DNA of 64,000 nt from Liquidambar formosana (GCA_039720395.1 CM077832.1:12714966-12778965), one strand, 5' to 3'. Positions 29,510-43,056 are shown, numbered from the stretch's first letter. Numbers and translations are program-made. Notes: generated by a model not told the origin, from the letters alone.

Positions 29510-32500
29510 CTAATTTGGCTTCCGCATGTTACGCCCAGCACGAATTACTTCGTCGACCAGCAACAACTGGGATGCAATTACAGGCCTGCAAAACATATCA
29601 GCACAATTATAGCTCGAATACATAAACCAGATAAACAAAACCAAAAGAAGGGAGCCCAATGGCTCACTGTTCATTCCAAAGTCAAGAAAGGCTTCTGTCA
29701 ATGCCGCTTTGTGGATAATCTATGCCATTATGACAGTAGTGATTATATGCCATTGAAATAAAAATATGAGATAAATGAGATGCATGCTAGCCAGACTATT
29801 CACAGGAAGAATGATTCGGCCGAGAAAGGAAAATATATATATATATAGGATGATGATCAAGTAATTTATTTTTTATATCTAATTTATTTATTATTTTTTT
29901 TGGGGGGGGGGGGGGGGGTTGGGTTGGTTCAAGCCGCATGAACAGTTCAAAGCTGTTTCCTCCCATCTGGTTTTTGGTAGTAGCCAATGCAGTCTAAAAT
30001 AGAGATGGGTTTCAATCTTGAAGTAATGAGTTTCCACATACCCTGAGTTAATAATCTGACGCTTCACAGAGTAGTTGTCAAAAATACCCTCCATTTGGGG
30101 ATCAAGGGGTTCTCCTGTGTGCTGGTTTAATCCTACGATATTCCCCCTGTCATGCTCTCCCTACACAGAGATCCATATGGCAAGGCAAATGTTAAATGAA
30201 TTTCTTCTACACTTCGCAAAACAAAAGGCAATCACTGAGTGGAAAAGAGAGAATACCGTAAGAGCAATGATCACATCTTGAGTATCAAGGCCAGAGTTCT
30301 CCGCAAGTGTCTTAGGTACCACCAGAAGGGCATCAGCAAAAGCTTCAACACCAAGTTGGGCACGCTGTTCCATGTTTGTACACCATAAATGTTCAGAAAA
30401 ATGAGTCCTTGAAAATATTTTTCAAGGTAGGACAAATGTGTGGGAGATAGGTTTGTTACCCCTTGAACAGTCTTCTTTACTTCATTGACTAGGTATTGTC
30501 TGGCTGCAACTTCAAAAGCCCCTGCCCCCTGATAGACATGCAAGAAATATATATTACCGAGAAAAGAAGACAGTACTAAAACAGCATGCAAGGTGCATTT
30601 CCTGACTGGCCTGGAAGAAAAATACGAAGTATATCCTCCAAACAGAACAGATTGTTAAGATCCTGAGATCAACTTAGAGTTCTAAAAGTTGAAATAAAAA
30701 GTAACAAACCCTGAAATCTTAGATAGTTAACCACAAACATATAATTACACATCTATATTGTCCTTAAATTCAAAGTTAAAACATTTACCATGGATTAAAT
30801 CAAATCCCACAGAAAGAATAGAAATCAGCTATAACTTGTACAAATCTCAACAAGCATGATCAGCGGTTGTCTAACGCTAATTGTAATTTTTTCCAAAAAG
30901 GTACCATCATTCAACTTCAAGCTCAACTATGTTAAGTACAGAAATAACGTCAACATATGGATATAAAACTCTGTGATTCTGGGAGCAAATGCATGGACTA
31001 CACTCTGAAAGTACTAGCTCATTACAGTCATATCTTCATTAAATTTTGAATGGTAATTCTTAGGGGTTTGTACATGTGAAAACTGAGCATGACATAAAAT
31101 GGTGTCTGCATGCAAAGGATGATGATCTACAAAAATTTCAAGCTACTACTAGCAAACTACCAAAACGTCATGGTTGGTGATGACCAGGAACGAAGGCGCA
31201 GAAAGAGCAAAGTCCATTTAGACATAATCAGCAAAATCATTGATCAGACAATAAGGAGACAAGATTATAAAAACAATTAATGTCATTAGACTTTTGAGAT
31301 TATAACATTCCACAACTAAGCGCAAGGGGCAGCTATCAAGCCCCACTGATGTCACTACCATATATTGACTTCAGGGGAAATGATTTATCACATTGCGTGA
31401 TGTCCAAACATCTAGGCACAATTAATGTCAAGCCTATTTGTTAACATCATCACAATCATGAAAGCAAAAATTCATTTGACGTCATAGCTCTCTAGTGAAC
31501 ATCAACATTAGATACAAAGCCAATGTCTATAAGATCATCGCTTTTCAATGTTAGAAAGCTAATATGATACAACTGATGTTGTGTTCCACAAATGTCAGAA
31601 CACTCTAATGTCATGAAGCCAACGGCATTGTTCAAAAAGATTCATGTAGGCAACCCCAAAAAGTTGGGATCAAGTCTTTGTTGTGTTGAGTTGAGTTGTT
31701 AACCACCATAGTAGTTAAAATAACATTGTCTAAAGTTCAGATTTTCACAATTGGTACAAAACTGCATTTAATACCCTTGCTGCCTCATTAAGTACTCTAT
31801 CATGACGACAAATACATCGGTTAACTCATAGCTCTTGACATTACAAAGAGAAAATGATTTCACTTATCTTTGTAATGACATCACGCAACTTGACAAAAAA
31901 AGAGCTCATGGCACTACTATGACATTGACCACAAAAATGAGGTATATCAGCTGCAGTAAAATTGGAAGATATCAGAATCTTGTGGTTTGGCAGGTTACTA
32001 GGGTCTCATTGCTTGTGACATTGTTTTTTCAAATTTTATATAGAGACTCACCAGGTAACTTGAGAGGAAAACCCACTATTTGCATGGATTGCACGAATAA
32101 TTGATTTGACAAGGAGATATTTTTCTCAACAAACTTGGTTCCCTTGTTTAAAAATATCCACAAATAGAAGACTTTTTAATAATTGGGAAAAGAGAAGAAA
32201 AAAGGTAAAGGCAGGGGAAAAGAATAGGTGAGTTAGATGATTGTTAAAAAACAATTCTTGTAGCTGCATCTAAGTGCCTGTTTGGATGAGATTCTGGGAG
32301 GCCCAAAATCTTTTCTGATGGCCCATAATCACTTTTAAGAGTGTTTGGATAAAAAATGAGAAAAGCGATTGTAAGCCCAAAATAGATTTTGAGACCAATT
32401 TGCTCAAGCTGCCTCCCCCCTGATTCTGATTCAGCTTCTGATTTAGCTTCTGATTCTACTTCTGATTCTACTCTGAAGCTATCCCAAACAGGCACTAAAA

Positions 32501-35500
32501 CTACCCAAGAAATGTTATAATGAACAATATGAAGAAAATAATATCCATGCATGAATGCATAAAATAATCAACACAGATTGTTCTTTAGTAGTGCAGAACT
32601 TACCAGTACAACTGCTTCATCTTCAATTGTATTTTTAACTGCTCTCAAGCCATCACGAACAGCATCTTTAATTTGAGCAATTGTATGGTCATTAGGTCCT
32701 GCACCATTAGATATGCCGATGAGAATTAGATGAAACCGAATGTTACCACTCATAACAGGTCTTCACATACAATACAAGCAGAATAAACAAACTCAAAGTG
32801 CTCCAACCAGAAAGGCACTTGGAAGAACAAGAGCAACAATATCGAATAATTACAAGTTAGGCATATAAAAAAAATTTCTTATACCTTTAATTAAAATTGT
32901 GCAGGAGTGAGGATTCTTCACATTTTCAACAAAAGTGTACTTCTCTTCTCCAAGGACATGCTCATACACCAATCCAGCCCAACCAAGACAATCAGGGGTC
33001 AAGTCATCAACAGAATTAACAGCTTCACCACCACAAGCCAACACCAATCGCTCCATATTTCTTCTCTTTGCTCTTCGAAGGGCAATGATCTACAATACCA
33101 TGTAATCATCAAGTTGCAGAACAGACATTAATAACTGAAGCGTCCAAAAATAACAAAAATTAATGAATTCTCAATATTATCTAAAGCTGTAGCAGCAGCA
33201 CTCTATGTGAAACAGCTTCTTTTGTGCTCACTTTATCACCATTCACCAAGCCATTGCTTTAAATTTAGATAATATATGAATTCTAGAACAAATAACATAG
33301 CGAAAACTGGATTTCCACTATAATACATGTTGCAGAGAGCATCCTTGGTGATTCTTTCTTCTTTTTTCCCCACAAAGCATATGGCCCTTGATTCAACTGA
33401 ATGACGTAAAAGGATTCTTGTAGATGCCCCCCTATAGTTGGGATTAAGGCTTGGTTAAGTTCAGTTGAGTTGTTTAAGTGAATAGGATCAAAGTTTCTAT
33501 ACGTAGTGTATCCATTCATTTTTTTTCTTTTTGGTTCTTCATGTTAAGAGCCTCTCCTTCTCTTGCTTTTACATTTTCCTCTTACAATCGTTTGCCAGTA
33601 TATAATTATATTGAAAGTTCAGATTCCAATAAACTAGTGCACAGAGCATCCACTCTCTTAATCTCTTTAACCCCATTTGTGCAAAAGGATAACTGTACCA
33701 TTCAGGAAATAGCCCTCCACCCACCCAATTCCACGATAAAAATATTAAAAAAACAAAAAAAGAGCTAAGGACCCACATTTTTCCTTTCCCCTATCTATAT
33801 ATATATATATATATTTCTCTTTAAAAAAAATTTTGAAGAAGAAGGATGTTTCAGTGAACTACAAAAGATCCAGTAAATTTAGTTTATGAACAAAGACAGC
33901 CATGCAGAATCCCTTATTAACAGGGAAACCCATACTGAGCATGCTGTGTAAAAAAAATATTAGTACAAAAAATAACACACTTATTTCTGAAGACAGACTT
34001 CCATTTGGTAGCTAAGTGATATTTTCATTTATCACTTTATACATCTCGGCCATATAGATATCACATAACTTCCTAACCAGTAAAAGGGAAACATGATGAA
34101 CAGCATAACACATGCAATTTATAGATATAAAATGCCAGGCTTCATTTAGTGTTCAAAATTTCTAATGCCAGTTATGAATCCAATATGGTAAAAATTTGAG
34201 ATCCAACAAAGTGGGTAAAGTAGATAATTCTCAGATCAGACGGCAAATGATTGTTCTACAACAATTCAAATGGTCCACAACAGTACTGATAGTAGGCAAC
34301 ACTTACCCCTGCCCTAGCAAGAAGGTCCAGTGATGGAGGATCAATACCCTTTTGATTTATAACAACAAAGTTGTTATCATTACCAGAACAAACCTAAACA
34401 CAACCACAAGCAAAAGCAACGTTTTAAGATGCCATAGAGTATAACATAAATGATACATTCATACCATCTAAATATTACGATGCATTTTAAATTTACACCT
34501 TGTTCTTTAATTCGATGATTTTCTGTACTCTTTCATCAACCTGCCGCCTTTCAGCAGCCACCATTGCCTCTCTCTGCTCTGCATTTGAGTAAAAGAATCC
34601 TGCATTTATTTCACTGAGAAGTAAAATGTTAGTTTCATGATGTCCATAACAACTCACTGGAGTCCCAAATCCCCATTGACCTATAGTTGAAGGTGGCTAT
34701 ATCTGATCAGAAGTATAAATTTCCATTTGACGAAAATTTCAATCCAGCTTAAATTGGAAATTCCATTTCATTCTCTTCACAATCATTTTAAAATAAGAAA
34801 ATGTGACTGACCAACTTTACTTCAATAAGACATACACTTGGTTTAAGAGGATAGGAGATTACAGAAGAAACTACAAAAGACACTTCATGGCCACAAGGAA
34901 AAAAAACCTTCGAAGGGCTCTTAACCCCAAGTAAAAAAAAAGGTAAAAAAATTCAAAATTATCAAAATATGGAACCCTTAATAAGATATATCCAGCAACC
35001 AATGTGGGGGTTAATAATTATAATTTATGAGAGCAAACACCAATGTTCCATAGCAGTGGAACATGACTTACAAGGAAGGGCAATCTAATCAGGTCAACAT
35101 GTGTTCATAAAAGAAATAATGATAAATGAGGCCACATATTTGCATCACAATTTCATAACTAAACTGGCTCCAAACTTATTTCCTCGTCAACAACTGATGA
35201 AAAGCTTACAAAATTTTTGCTCTTTTTGGTTCTTCAGAAGGAAATCTCTTCCTTCCTGATGTTTTTTTTTTTCTCTCCCCTTTTTTGATGAAGTAAAAAT
35301 TTAATTAAAAATACAGGGAAATCCCTGTACACATGCGGTGTACAAAAAATAAAGCAGAGAAAGCAAAAATGGAAAAAACTACGAGTGCAAGTTATCAACA
35401 AAAGATTGCAACCCGATTGATAAAGTCCTGTGGATCTCTCCACTCAAAAAGCAACTCCAAAAAGGATCTTTTCAGCCGTCCCAAACTCCATTCCTCCCCT

Positions 35501-36174
35501 TCAAAAATTCTTAGATTCCTTTCCTTCCAAACTGTCCAAAAGATGGCATGAGGGACCACCTTCCTGATGTAATCTTTTATTTGATTTATAATATATTTCT
35601 CTTTCCTCTCCAATATATATTAAAAAAAATTATCGCATGAGTTATCTTTTATTTATTATCTTCAATGAGATAGCATTTCTGTCATGTGGAAGTTACACAT
35701 TTGCATGCGCATGAGAACTACAAAATGTGCATTATGTTTGGATAGGCACTACAAAATGTGCATTATCCAAAAAGAAACTATGTTCAAAGGGATCTTCTCA
35801 TTTAAGTTCATACAATCTATACCTTATATACAACCTCAAAGAAAAAATGTAGGCTTGTGCACATAGTTAAATATTTAAATTCACAAATGTTTCGAAATAA
35901 ATCATGAGTTTACAGGATCTCTAACATTATCAGCTTGCAACTTTGCACGCGTGCGCGCACACACACAACACACACACACACACACCGAGATAGCGAGAGA
36001 GAGAGAGAGAGTCCTAAAAGCAAATAAAAATATTCCAGCAAGAAAATTAGAAAACTTCCAACAAACTTAAAAACAAGTAAAAATATACCAGCATGGAAAT
36101 TTTTTACTAAAACATTAAAAAAATTAATTTAACAGACTATTGAAACTTTTACTTTTATGTATCCATTTGCTTTG

Positions 36175-36222
<48 letters not shown>

Positions 36223-37567
36223 TCAATATTTACCTTTTCTCATACTCCAAAGACACATTGCAAGTCAAGATGTGACAATTCTCAGCTCGTCGCTTCATAT
36301 CAGGATGTCTAGAACCATGATCAAGGACAAGACCCTCAACCTAGAACAACATAGATGTCAAAATAAGAACACTACTACTAATGCTAGTAAACAATATAGC
36401 TGGTGCCTACCATGGAAAACTACTTCAATGTTGCCAGACAAGGTGTATAGTACCTTATTATCTATAGCAGATTTTTCTCCTTGTACATAGCAGAATGTTA
36501 CATCTACTGATAAGTGATAACAGAATTACATGTAAAATATAGCAGGTGCCTCTCACAAAAATATTTATATGTAGATCTAGAGACAACCCCACCCCACAAT
36601 ATAGGACCTACGATATAGTGTCTTATACTCTTCTTTATTCACTACACACGCCATCACTCCATGATAGTAGGGTCATCCAAACCACCCCCAACCCCTCCTC
36701 GCAGCTCCCTCACGTGACTACCTTAGTACCTTCCCACTTTTCAATTATGTTCCATAATTTCTAATGCTAAATTCTCAAGTTCAGTAAAAAGTTTCCTACA
36801 GGCACACAGAAACACACAAAAAATTACTTTTCAGTTCAATTTGATTAAAAAGCAGTGAGATTCCTCTGATGATTGAAGTAATAAAAAAGAACACAAGAAC
36901 AATTTAATATAATAGCAAGACGAGGGAAGACAAGGGGTGCATTTGGTAACCAATTAACCATTTATACTACCAAGTGATCAAAATGATTGTGCAACATATT
37001 AGCCTAACAATATGCATTTGGCATAATAAAAAATCATGGAACTTTGTAAAACAAGGTAAAAAACTTCAAAAAACCACCCTACTTTCGTACTACAAATCTA
37101 CAATTGTGAATGAAACATACCAAACGCGTATCTACATCAAACTTATGGCGCATGTGCATAATCTCCACCATAAATAGGTCAATAGGCTCGTCAGGCTTAC
37201 GAATGCAAAGAACCTGTCATATCCAAGCCAAAGTTAATTGCAAAACAAATTATAGAAAACTATACAACAGATTGGAGGTTGCATATGCAAGGGAAGTTGA
37301 TGGAAAGTAGAAGCCACCAAAAGTCCTCAATGAGCTGTCTTGGAACTGAATATAGACTATAAAATAGAAGTGCAAACTTAAATACATGTTAACACCACTA
37401 GATGCACTCACCGCATTAACAACTATGTCAGTCAATTGATCTGCTAGCATTTCATATAACTGTTAAGGACAATAAAGTGTCAGAATGAAAAACAAGTAAC
37501 AAAAAATCATGCAATACAATTGAACCCCCCCCCCCCCCCCACACACACACACACACAAAAATAAAAA

Positions 37568-37607
<40 letters not shown>

Positions 37608-40600
37608 AAGAAAATCAAGTGAGATATTCCTCTAAAATAACAAAAGAACATGAGGGGGAAAAAACTACCTTCGTTCTTACTGTCGTTCTTGCTACCATTT
37701 TCAATATCTCTTTATCAGGCTCATCACCCATGACTACAGGAGTCTTAAATTTTTCAAGAAATTGGAGGGTTGCTCTTTTAGCAATTTCAAAACCATCAAC
37801 CAAAACACGTGGATGCATCCCTGGAATAAGCATTGTTTATGTAGAAATATTATCAAGGTCAAGCACAGAAAACACAAAACCTCGACACATCTTGCATCAC
37901 TATACGGCAAAAATAGTTTAACAGAAAATTTTAATTTCATGTCATTATGCAAAATTGCTTGTTTCAGCGTCCATATGCAACCCCCTAAACAGCCATGATT
38001 CAAATTTCATGACTTGATATATAAGAAATTACAGGATTAAAAAGAAAAATACATTTGTACAACAAACAAAAGAAGGTAAAATATGCTTGGATGACAATTA
38101 TGAGGCTTAAGATCATTTAGGTCATGACAAATGTAGAAGAAACACAAAGGCACAATCAAGTCATACTTGCACATCAACACTATCCTTGCAGACCAAGAAT
38201 TTAAGTATCTCAACTGTAAATTCTGCACTTATATGCTGCACAATGTTACCAATGCTATCCTTGGACTGAGATTTGTGCTTCAAAGACCGCTAAGAGAAGA
38301 TGTGTGGGGGGTCACTTCTATCCCCCCTTGAGATGGCTTTTCACTTTTGGAGGTCTCTTTTTGAGTCTTTTAGTGAGGATGTGAGGGCCCTACTTTTGTT
38401 TTTGTTGAAGGCCACTTAGAGGGTGGTTTTTGTGTAGGGATTGTGGTGGTGATGTTCTTTTGCTTTTTATTTGGACTCCTTGTCCATTTTGTATTTATCT
38501 TTTGGTGATTAAAAGAATTGTCTCTTATCCCAAAAAGACAAATGTCACCGATGCACAATATTTGGAAGCAAAAATGAAACAGAGTAGAGAGGAGGGGAGT
38601 TCGAACGTGAAAGAGAGAAGCGAAAGAACATGGTGCAAAGGTAACCCACATGCCATATTTTTTAGAAATAGCCATTTTGAACATATACATGTGTTAAACA
38701 AAAGTAACCTTAGCGCTATCACTAACCTTCATCAATGCAACGTTCTGATTGTTTCATAAGCTCGCCAATAAAGATCACTGTAGAAGTTGTGCCATCTCCA
38801 CTTATATCATCTTGGGCAACAGCAGTCCTTGCAATCATGATTGCAGTTGGGTTTTGAATTTGCTACAGCCATAAACGAAACATCAAATGATAAACAATAC
38901 GCAGAAGATTTGTTTGCATAAAAATATAAATAAGTAAAGGCAGAAGTATCATAAGGCCAGTGCACCATATTACCGGTCCTTTTGGCTCCATATTTTTGAC
39001 ATAAAACATTTCCAATAAAAAGCTCTATAATCCACTTGTTCCCAGTGAAACAATTTTCCCATGAAAATACTGATCATTAAACCTTTAAAGAGAGATTATT
39101 TGCTGAAGCGTAGTGAAAATAGATGATAAATTTACCTCAAGCTTCACAATAAAACATTCATTCAGATAAATGGAGCCTCAAAGGGGAAAGAAAAGTTCAA
39201 TAATATTCTCGATATGACTATATTTTATAAAACCAAATGGAGCACCATCTAAAATTGAAATAAAAACAATTTTTATAAATAATCTTTATAAAATGGAGAT
39301 TATGCCCTCAAGGCATATAACTCTGCTAAGCTCTCTCTATGCTAACTCCCACTGCAACCACTCTGACCATGCTCATCATTCCTCTCAACTCACTCCTATT
39401 ATGCCCTTGAGGCATATATCTCTACTAAGCTCTCTCTAAGGTAACTCCCACTGCAACCACTCTGACCATGCTCATCATTCCTCTCAACTTGCTCCTATTA
39501 TGCCCTTGAGGCATATATCTCTACTAAGCTCTCTCTAAGGTATCTCCCACTGCAACCACTTTGATCATGCTCATCATTCCTCTCACCTCACTCCATCACC
39601 ATCCTTCATCCCTTTTATTTATTTTTTCTTTTTTTCTTTTTTTCCTTTTTTGACATGTTAACATCCTAATGTGGTTGTCACATCATATCACCACATCATT
39701 CGGTTGGCCACACTAGCATTTTCTTAATCAGAGCCTCAGAGGACATGAAGGGATGGAGGTGTAAATGGTAATTTACATACTTGTAATAGTAAAATCGCCA
39801 TCGTCAACTTAAGTTAGAGTCACAAGCAGCAGTAAGTTATTAGAGTCACAAGCAGCAGGCTGACAAATGGTACAAAATTGACATTGGTGAATAGTTTAGG
39901 GATTAAATTGACTTGTTTTAAAGTTCAGGGTACCAAAGTAAATTTTGATCTAAGTTCAGGGGTGTTTTCTGCAATTTGCCCAAAAAATATTTAAAATATT
40001 TAGAAAATGATGTTTTCCCAAAACCAACTGGAGAGATATGATGAATTTTTCCCATTCTTAATAAATAGACATCAAGTTTAACGAGGCTCTAAATGAGTTC
40101 AGGTAATAATTTCCCTGAAGAAAACAGCCATTGTGTACAAGTAAATTATTTTTACTCATATTCTTGTTCTCCAAGCGAGTAAAGTAGGGTTTTAAGTACC
40201 ATTTCCAGTATTTACTTCTCCAGAACACTAAAAAGAACAAATCCTGTTTCGTATTCAATCCACATCACCAATTAACCCAAAGAAACACTAATTATAAGGA
40301 CGCCTATAGCTAAAATATCCATAAGGATGTTATTTGGTAAGTAAAACCCTAAAGATCACATTACATCAATACTCAAATGGTACATCTACATATAGATACA
40401 AATAAACCTAATGTATCAGGAGATCTAGGGTTAACTTCACAAAGACAGAGATAGAGAGAGAAGGCTTACCATTTCTTTCAAGAGTGTGTTTCCATCTTTA
40501 GTGAGCTTGATGTCGCCAGCACCACCAACAAGCCTAGAAAATTGAAAGAAAATCAGAGGGAAAATTAAGGGAAAAAAAAACCGAATGGATGAGAAAACTA

Positions 40601-40758
40601 AGAGGATGAAACAAGAGGATTCACATTTTGATGGTGCCTTTGGGACCGAGATTGGACTTGAGGACGTCTTGCAAGCCCTTGGCGGCATTGATATTCATGT
40701 GCAGCGCTGCGGATTTGTTGAGCACTTCGGCATTTGGGTTCAACACTCGCAGAGACAT
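29510..40758 (-). CDS. CCT6: T-complex protein 1 subunit zeta (TRiC/CCT chaperonin)
   Basis: One of eight paralogous subunits of the cytosolic group II chaperonin that folds tubulin and actin using ATP. Fifteen minus-strand exons join in frame to 535 aa: 40758-40625, 40533-40470, 38862-38727, 37820-37669, 37459-37412, 37213-37121, 36340-36234, 34613-34499, 34393-34307, 33089-32885, 32698-32604, 30528-30460, 30364-30257, 30160-30042, 29585-29510. The start [20 protein letters not shown] is zeta-specific. It carries [23 protein letters not shown], the ATPase motif GDGTT (residues 88-92), [29 protein letters not shown] and the end [12 protein letters not shown]. Every exon is intact and the length equals that of known plant CCT6, so it should be functional. 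Introns total over 9 kb and carry LINE, SINE, MITE and satellite insertions. Confidence 0.96.
29902..29918. repeat. Poly(G) tract in CCT6 intron 14
   Basis: 17 consecutive G preceded by a T run. A strong potential polymerase-slippage site. Confidence 0.9.
31644..31704 (+). repeat. SINE 3'-end remnant (Au-like) in CCT6 intron 11
   Basis: Reads tgtaggcaaccccaaaaag then ttgggatcaagtctttgttg. This is the conserved 3' end of a widespread plant SINE group (GTAG.C.ACCCC...TTGGGAT.AAG..TTGTTG). No A/B boxes are recognisable upstream. A similar remnant lies at 33420-33478. Confidence 0.45.
32274..32495. mobile_element. Tourist-like (PIF/Harbinger) MITE in CCT6 intron 11
   Basis: A 222-bp unit with inverted ends GTGCCTGTTTGG and CCAAACAGGCAC, flanked by taa on both sides (32271-32273 and 32496-32498). 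The 3-bp TAA duplication and this TIR type are standard for Tourist MITEs. The interior near the right end repeats gcttctgattctact-like words. Confidence 0.8.
33420..33478 (+). repeat. SINE 3'-end remnant in CCT6 intron 9
   Basis: gtagatgcccccctatag then ttgggattaaggcttggtta, the same 3' end type as at 31644-31704. Confidence 0.4.
35263..35558 (-). mobile_element. 5'-truncated LINE fragment with 12-bp TSD (CCT6 intron 7)
   Basis: Flanked by ccttcctgatgt on both sides (35251-35262 and 35559-35570). The minus strand encodes [20 protein letters not shown] and [15 protein letters not shown], the zf-RVT tail of a LINE ORF2, followed by the 3' end tttacttcatcaaaaaa. It is the same family as 18285-18661. 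Confidence 0.85.
35946..36011. repeat. Compound (CA)n/(GA)n microsatellite
   Basis: gcgcgcacacac to cacacac followed by gagagag, within CCT6 intron 7. Confidence 0.9.
36178..36219. repeat. (TA)n microsatellite
   Basis: About 21 TA units, ending only 15 bp from the CCT6 exon 7 donor (exon end 36234). Confidence 0.9.
37525..37602. repeat. Poly(C)-(AC)n-poly(A) compound tract
   Basis: 16 C, then an AC run to 37557, then A-rich sequence to 37602, in CCT6 intron 4. Confidence 0.9.
38256..38541 (+). mobile_element. Probable old LINE 3' fragment in CCT6 intron 3
   Basis: Shares gaggatgtgagggc and ggactccttgtcca with 18741-19135 and ends in an A-rich stretch. Possible degraded TSDs are aatgttaccaatgc (about 38242-38255) and aatgtcaccgatgc (about 38542-38555), which are imperfect. 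Confidence 0.45.
39301..39594. repeat. 99-bp minisatellite, three copies, in CCT6 intron 2
   Basis: Units start at 39301, 39400 and 39499 (tatgccct...aggcatat), so the period is exactly 99 bp. Copies 2 and 3 are nearly identical and copy 1 differs at a few sites. A pyrimidine-rich tract follows the array. Confidence 0.9.
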
Positions 40759-40960
40759 CTTCGCTGAGGCGCTGATAGAAGAGGGAGTGTTCGTGTTCGT
40801 AGAGAGGGAAAAGGGGGAGTTTCTTGTTTGTTCGAGAAAGAGTATTCCGCTGTAACAGTGGGGGTTTTAGGGCTTTTAACGAGGCCGCTATGCGATGCTA
40901 AAAACGGTGCGTTTTGACTCCCGCCTGAGAGAACGGTGCGTTTTTATGGTCCCAAATGCT
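40759..40960 (-). promoter_or_regulatory. CCT6 leader and proximal promoter region
   Basis: On the minus strand a telo-box-like CCCTAAAACCCC lies at about 40859-40870, roughly 100 bp upstream of the start codon. Such motifs occur near plant translation and growth-related gene starts. No convincing TATA box is seen. The transcription start is unknown. Confidence 0.35.
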
Positions 40961-41076
40961 TTTGCATCATTGGGTTTTCTTTCGGTTAACCAGCAGTGCA
41001 TTATTGCATCATTGCATGTGAAATTGTTTTACCACTTTTTTCGCTACCAAAAAACTCCATTAATTTTTATCACTAA

Positions 41077-41379
41077 TGGCATGTTTGGTTGGCTAATTTA
41101 AAATTAAATAATTTAATAAATTTTACATAAAGTTGAAAGTATAAATCTATCACCTGAAATTAGAATATTTTAAAATATTCTAATTATTACTATAATTGAT
41201 GTTGTAAAATTAATTTTAAGGAATTCATGAAATATCACTATTTTGAATTATCACTCTTATTTGTGATAATAACTATCATTTTCTTAAATTTGTTAATTCA
41301 AAACAATAGAGTATGACTTGAAATACTATGTAAAATTTCTTAAATTGTTTAATTTCAAATTGAACAACCAAACAAGCCC
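41077..41379. mobile_element. Tourist-like MITE upstream of CCT6
   Basis: Inverted ends (ggcatgtttggttg at the left, caaccaaacaagccc at the right) and a taa duplication at 41074-41076 and 41380-41382. It is 303 bp, AT-rich, and lies about 320 bp upstream of the CCT6 start codon. Confidence 0.75.
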
Positions 41380-42360
41380 TAACTTTACAACCCATCTATC
41401 TTTCTGTCAACAAAGAATTTTGCAGCCAAGAACATGTCCTTTGGTTTCTCCGATCATCCCTATATATGGTGTTTTCTTACGTTGTGCTTGGATAAGGATT
41501 TTAGAGAAAAAAAAAATTCTGAATTTTTAAAATGATGAGATTTTTAAAGGTCCTCCTTCTGAAAATTAGAATTTTGGAACAAAATTTTGTATGGCAAACT
41601 CTACAATTCTTTTCTCTTCTCTCTATTTCTCTCAATTTATATGGAACCTTAGTTCTCATAATTTAGGATCGTAATTACCATAAGTATGTAGTTAGTTTCT
41701 ATTTTAGATCCTAAGTAATCTTTTGTTTAAATATAATGTGTGAGAACTTGTTTTGTTAATAGGGATTATTACAGCTTAATGTATGATTAGCGGAGTTAAT
41801 CCCTTGATTTGTTAGATAACCTCATTTATGGGTAATCCATGTGTATAATAATATAATGTTATTTGTGATTTGATGCTTGTTTTTATGTATCAAGTGTCTT
41901 AGTGGTATTTGGCCTTATTTGCAGCTTTAAGGTTTAAGCTGCTAAAATTTGACTAAGTGTACGTTAGGAAAAAATAAATTTTCGTAAGTCTTCGTTTTTA
42001 AAAATAATTTTTGGTGGTAATAAAATATTATAATATTATAAGATTTTTGTAATTTTATGGGATTTTATTATTATGTTTGGATTGGATTCCTCACATATTT
42101 GTTTTAGAAAAATCTGTCGAGAGACGGATTTTGTACTAAAACTTGGAAATGAGATTTTGATATATCTGGAATTTGATTTTTCTGATATTTTATTTGAATT
42201 CAAATAGGGGGTTATGTGCTTATTTTTATTAAATAACTTGAAGTAAATATAGAATAAAAAGAATGAGGACATTTACTTAAATGTTTTTAATGAATACAAG
42301 CTGTAGTCAATGCTGATGAAGAGTAGCCTGACTGACTGTCAATTTTCAACTTTTTGCGTG

Positions 42361-42444
42361 TTTCAAACGTCTGAAAATTCCAGAGAACAATGATTTTTGA
42401 GATTTAGTTTCAGACGTCTGAAACCAACTTTCAAACGTCTGAAA
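42361..42444. promoter_or_regulatory. Three iterated 16-bp palindromes upstream of an LTR TATA box
   Basis: TTTCAAACGTCTGAAA at 42361-42376, the perfect palindrome TTTCAGACGTCTGAAA at 42408-42423, and TTTCAAACGTCTGAAA at 42429-42444. The spacings are 47 and 21 bp. A TATA-like sequence follows at 42461. They are likely sites for a dimeric transcription factor in the U3 of this LTR. Confidence 0.6.
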
Positions 42445-43056
42445 CTTTCGACTGACAGTTTTTATATATGTTTGGAAAATTATGCATGTGCCCTTGGGGT
42501 GTTTTAAAACATCCAAACCCCAACCCATTTCACCCATTCTCGACATTTTATAGTAAGAGAAAAGGAGAAGAGCTAGAAAGAGAGAATAAGAGGGACGGCT
42601 TGGAGAGAGAAGGGTTTCTCCTCCATTTTTCTATGGATTTCATACATTTTGACCTTGGATCTTCTAATTTCTAGCTTGGATTTACTCATGGCCAGCCTTT
42701 ATTTTAAGTTTAAGAGGTATTTTCTCATGTATAAATTAGGGTTTGTATTCCTTTTGGGATTGAGTTATTTTATCCTTACATTTTGTGTTTATTTATGGTA
42801 TTTGTAAGGCTTGGTTGCATTTTGGGAGTTCGGAATCTCCATTCTTTTCATCAATCATGGCATTTGGAAGTTAGGGCTTGCTTTGGGGAGCTTGCATGTG
42901 CATCCTAGGCTCGATCTACATGTTTATGGTGGTGGTTTTGCGTTTTCTTCACTCATCTTTGAGGTAGAGGATATTTTCTCATTTTAAACCCTTAATGCAT
43001 GGGGGTTTGGATATAAATTGTCCCCAAACCCAAAAGATTGGATTTGGCAACATAAT

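Noticed and set aside
39301..39594. CRISPR-like regular repeat
   Set aside because: It is a direct 99-bp minisatellite in a plant intron, without spacers.
39700..39981. Sequence ending ggtgttttctgcaatttgccc, like a common plant Mutator-MITE end
   Set aside because: The matching inverted end and TSD could not be found on the left side, so an element cannot be delimited.
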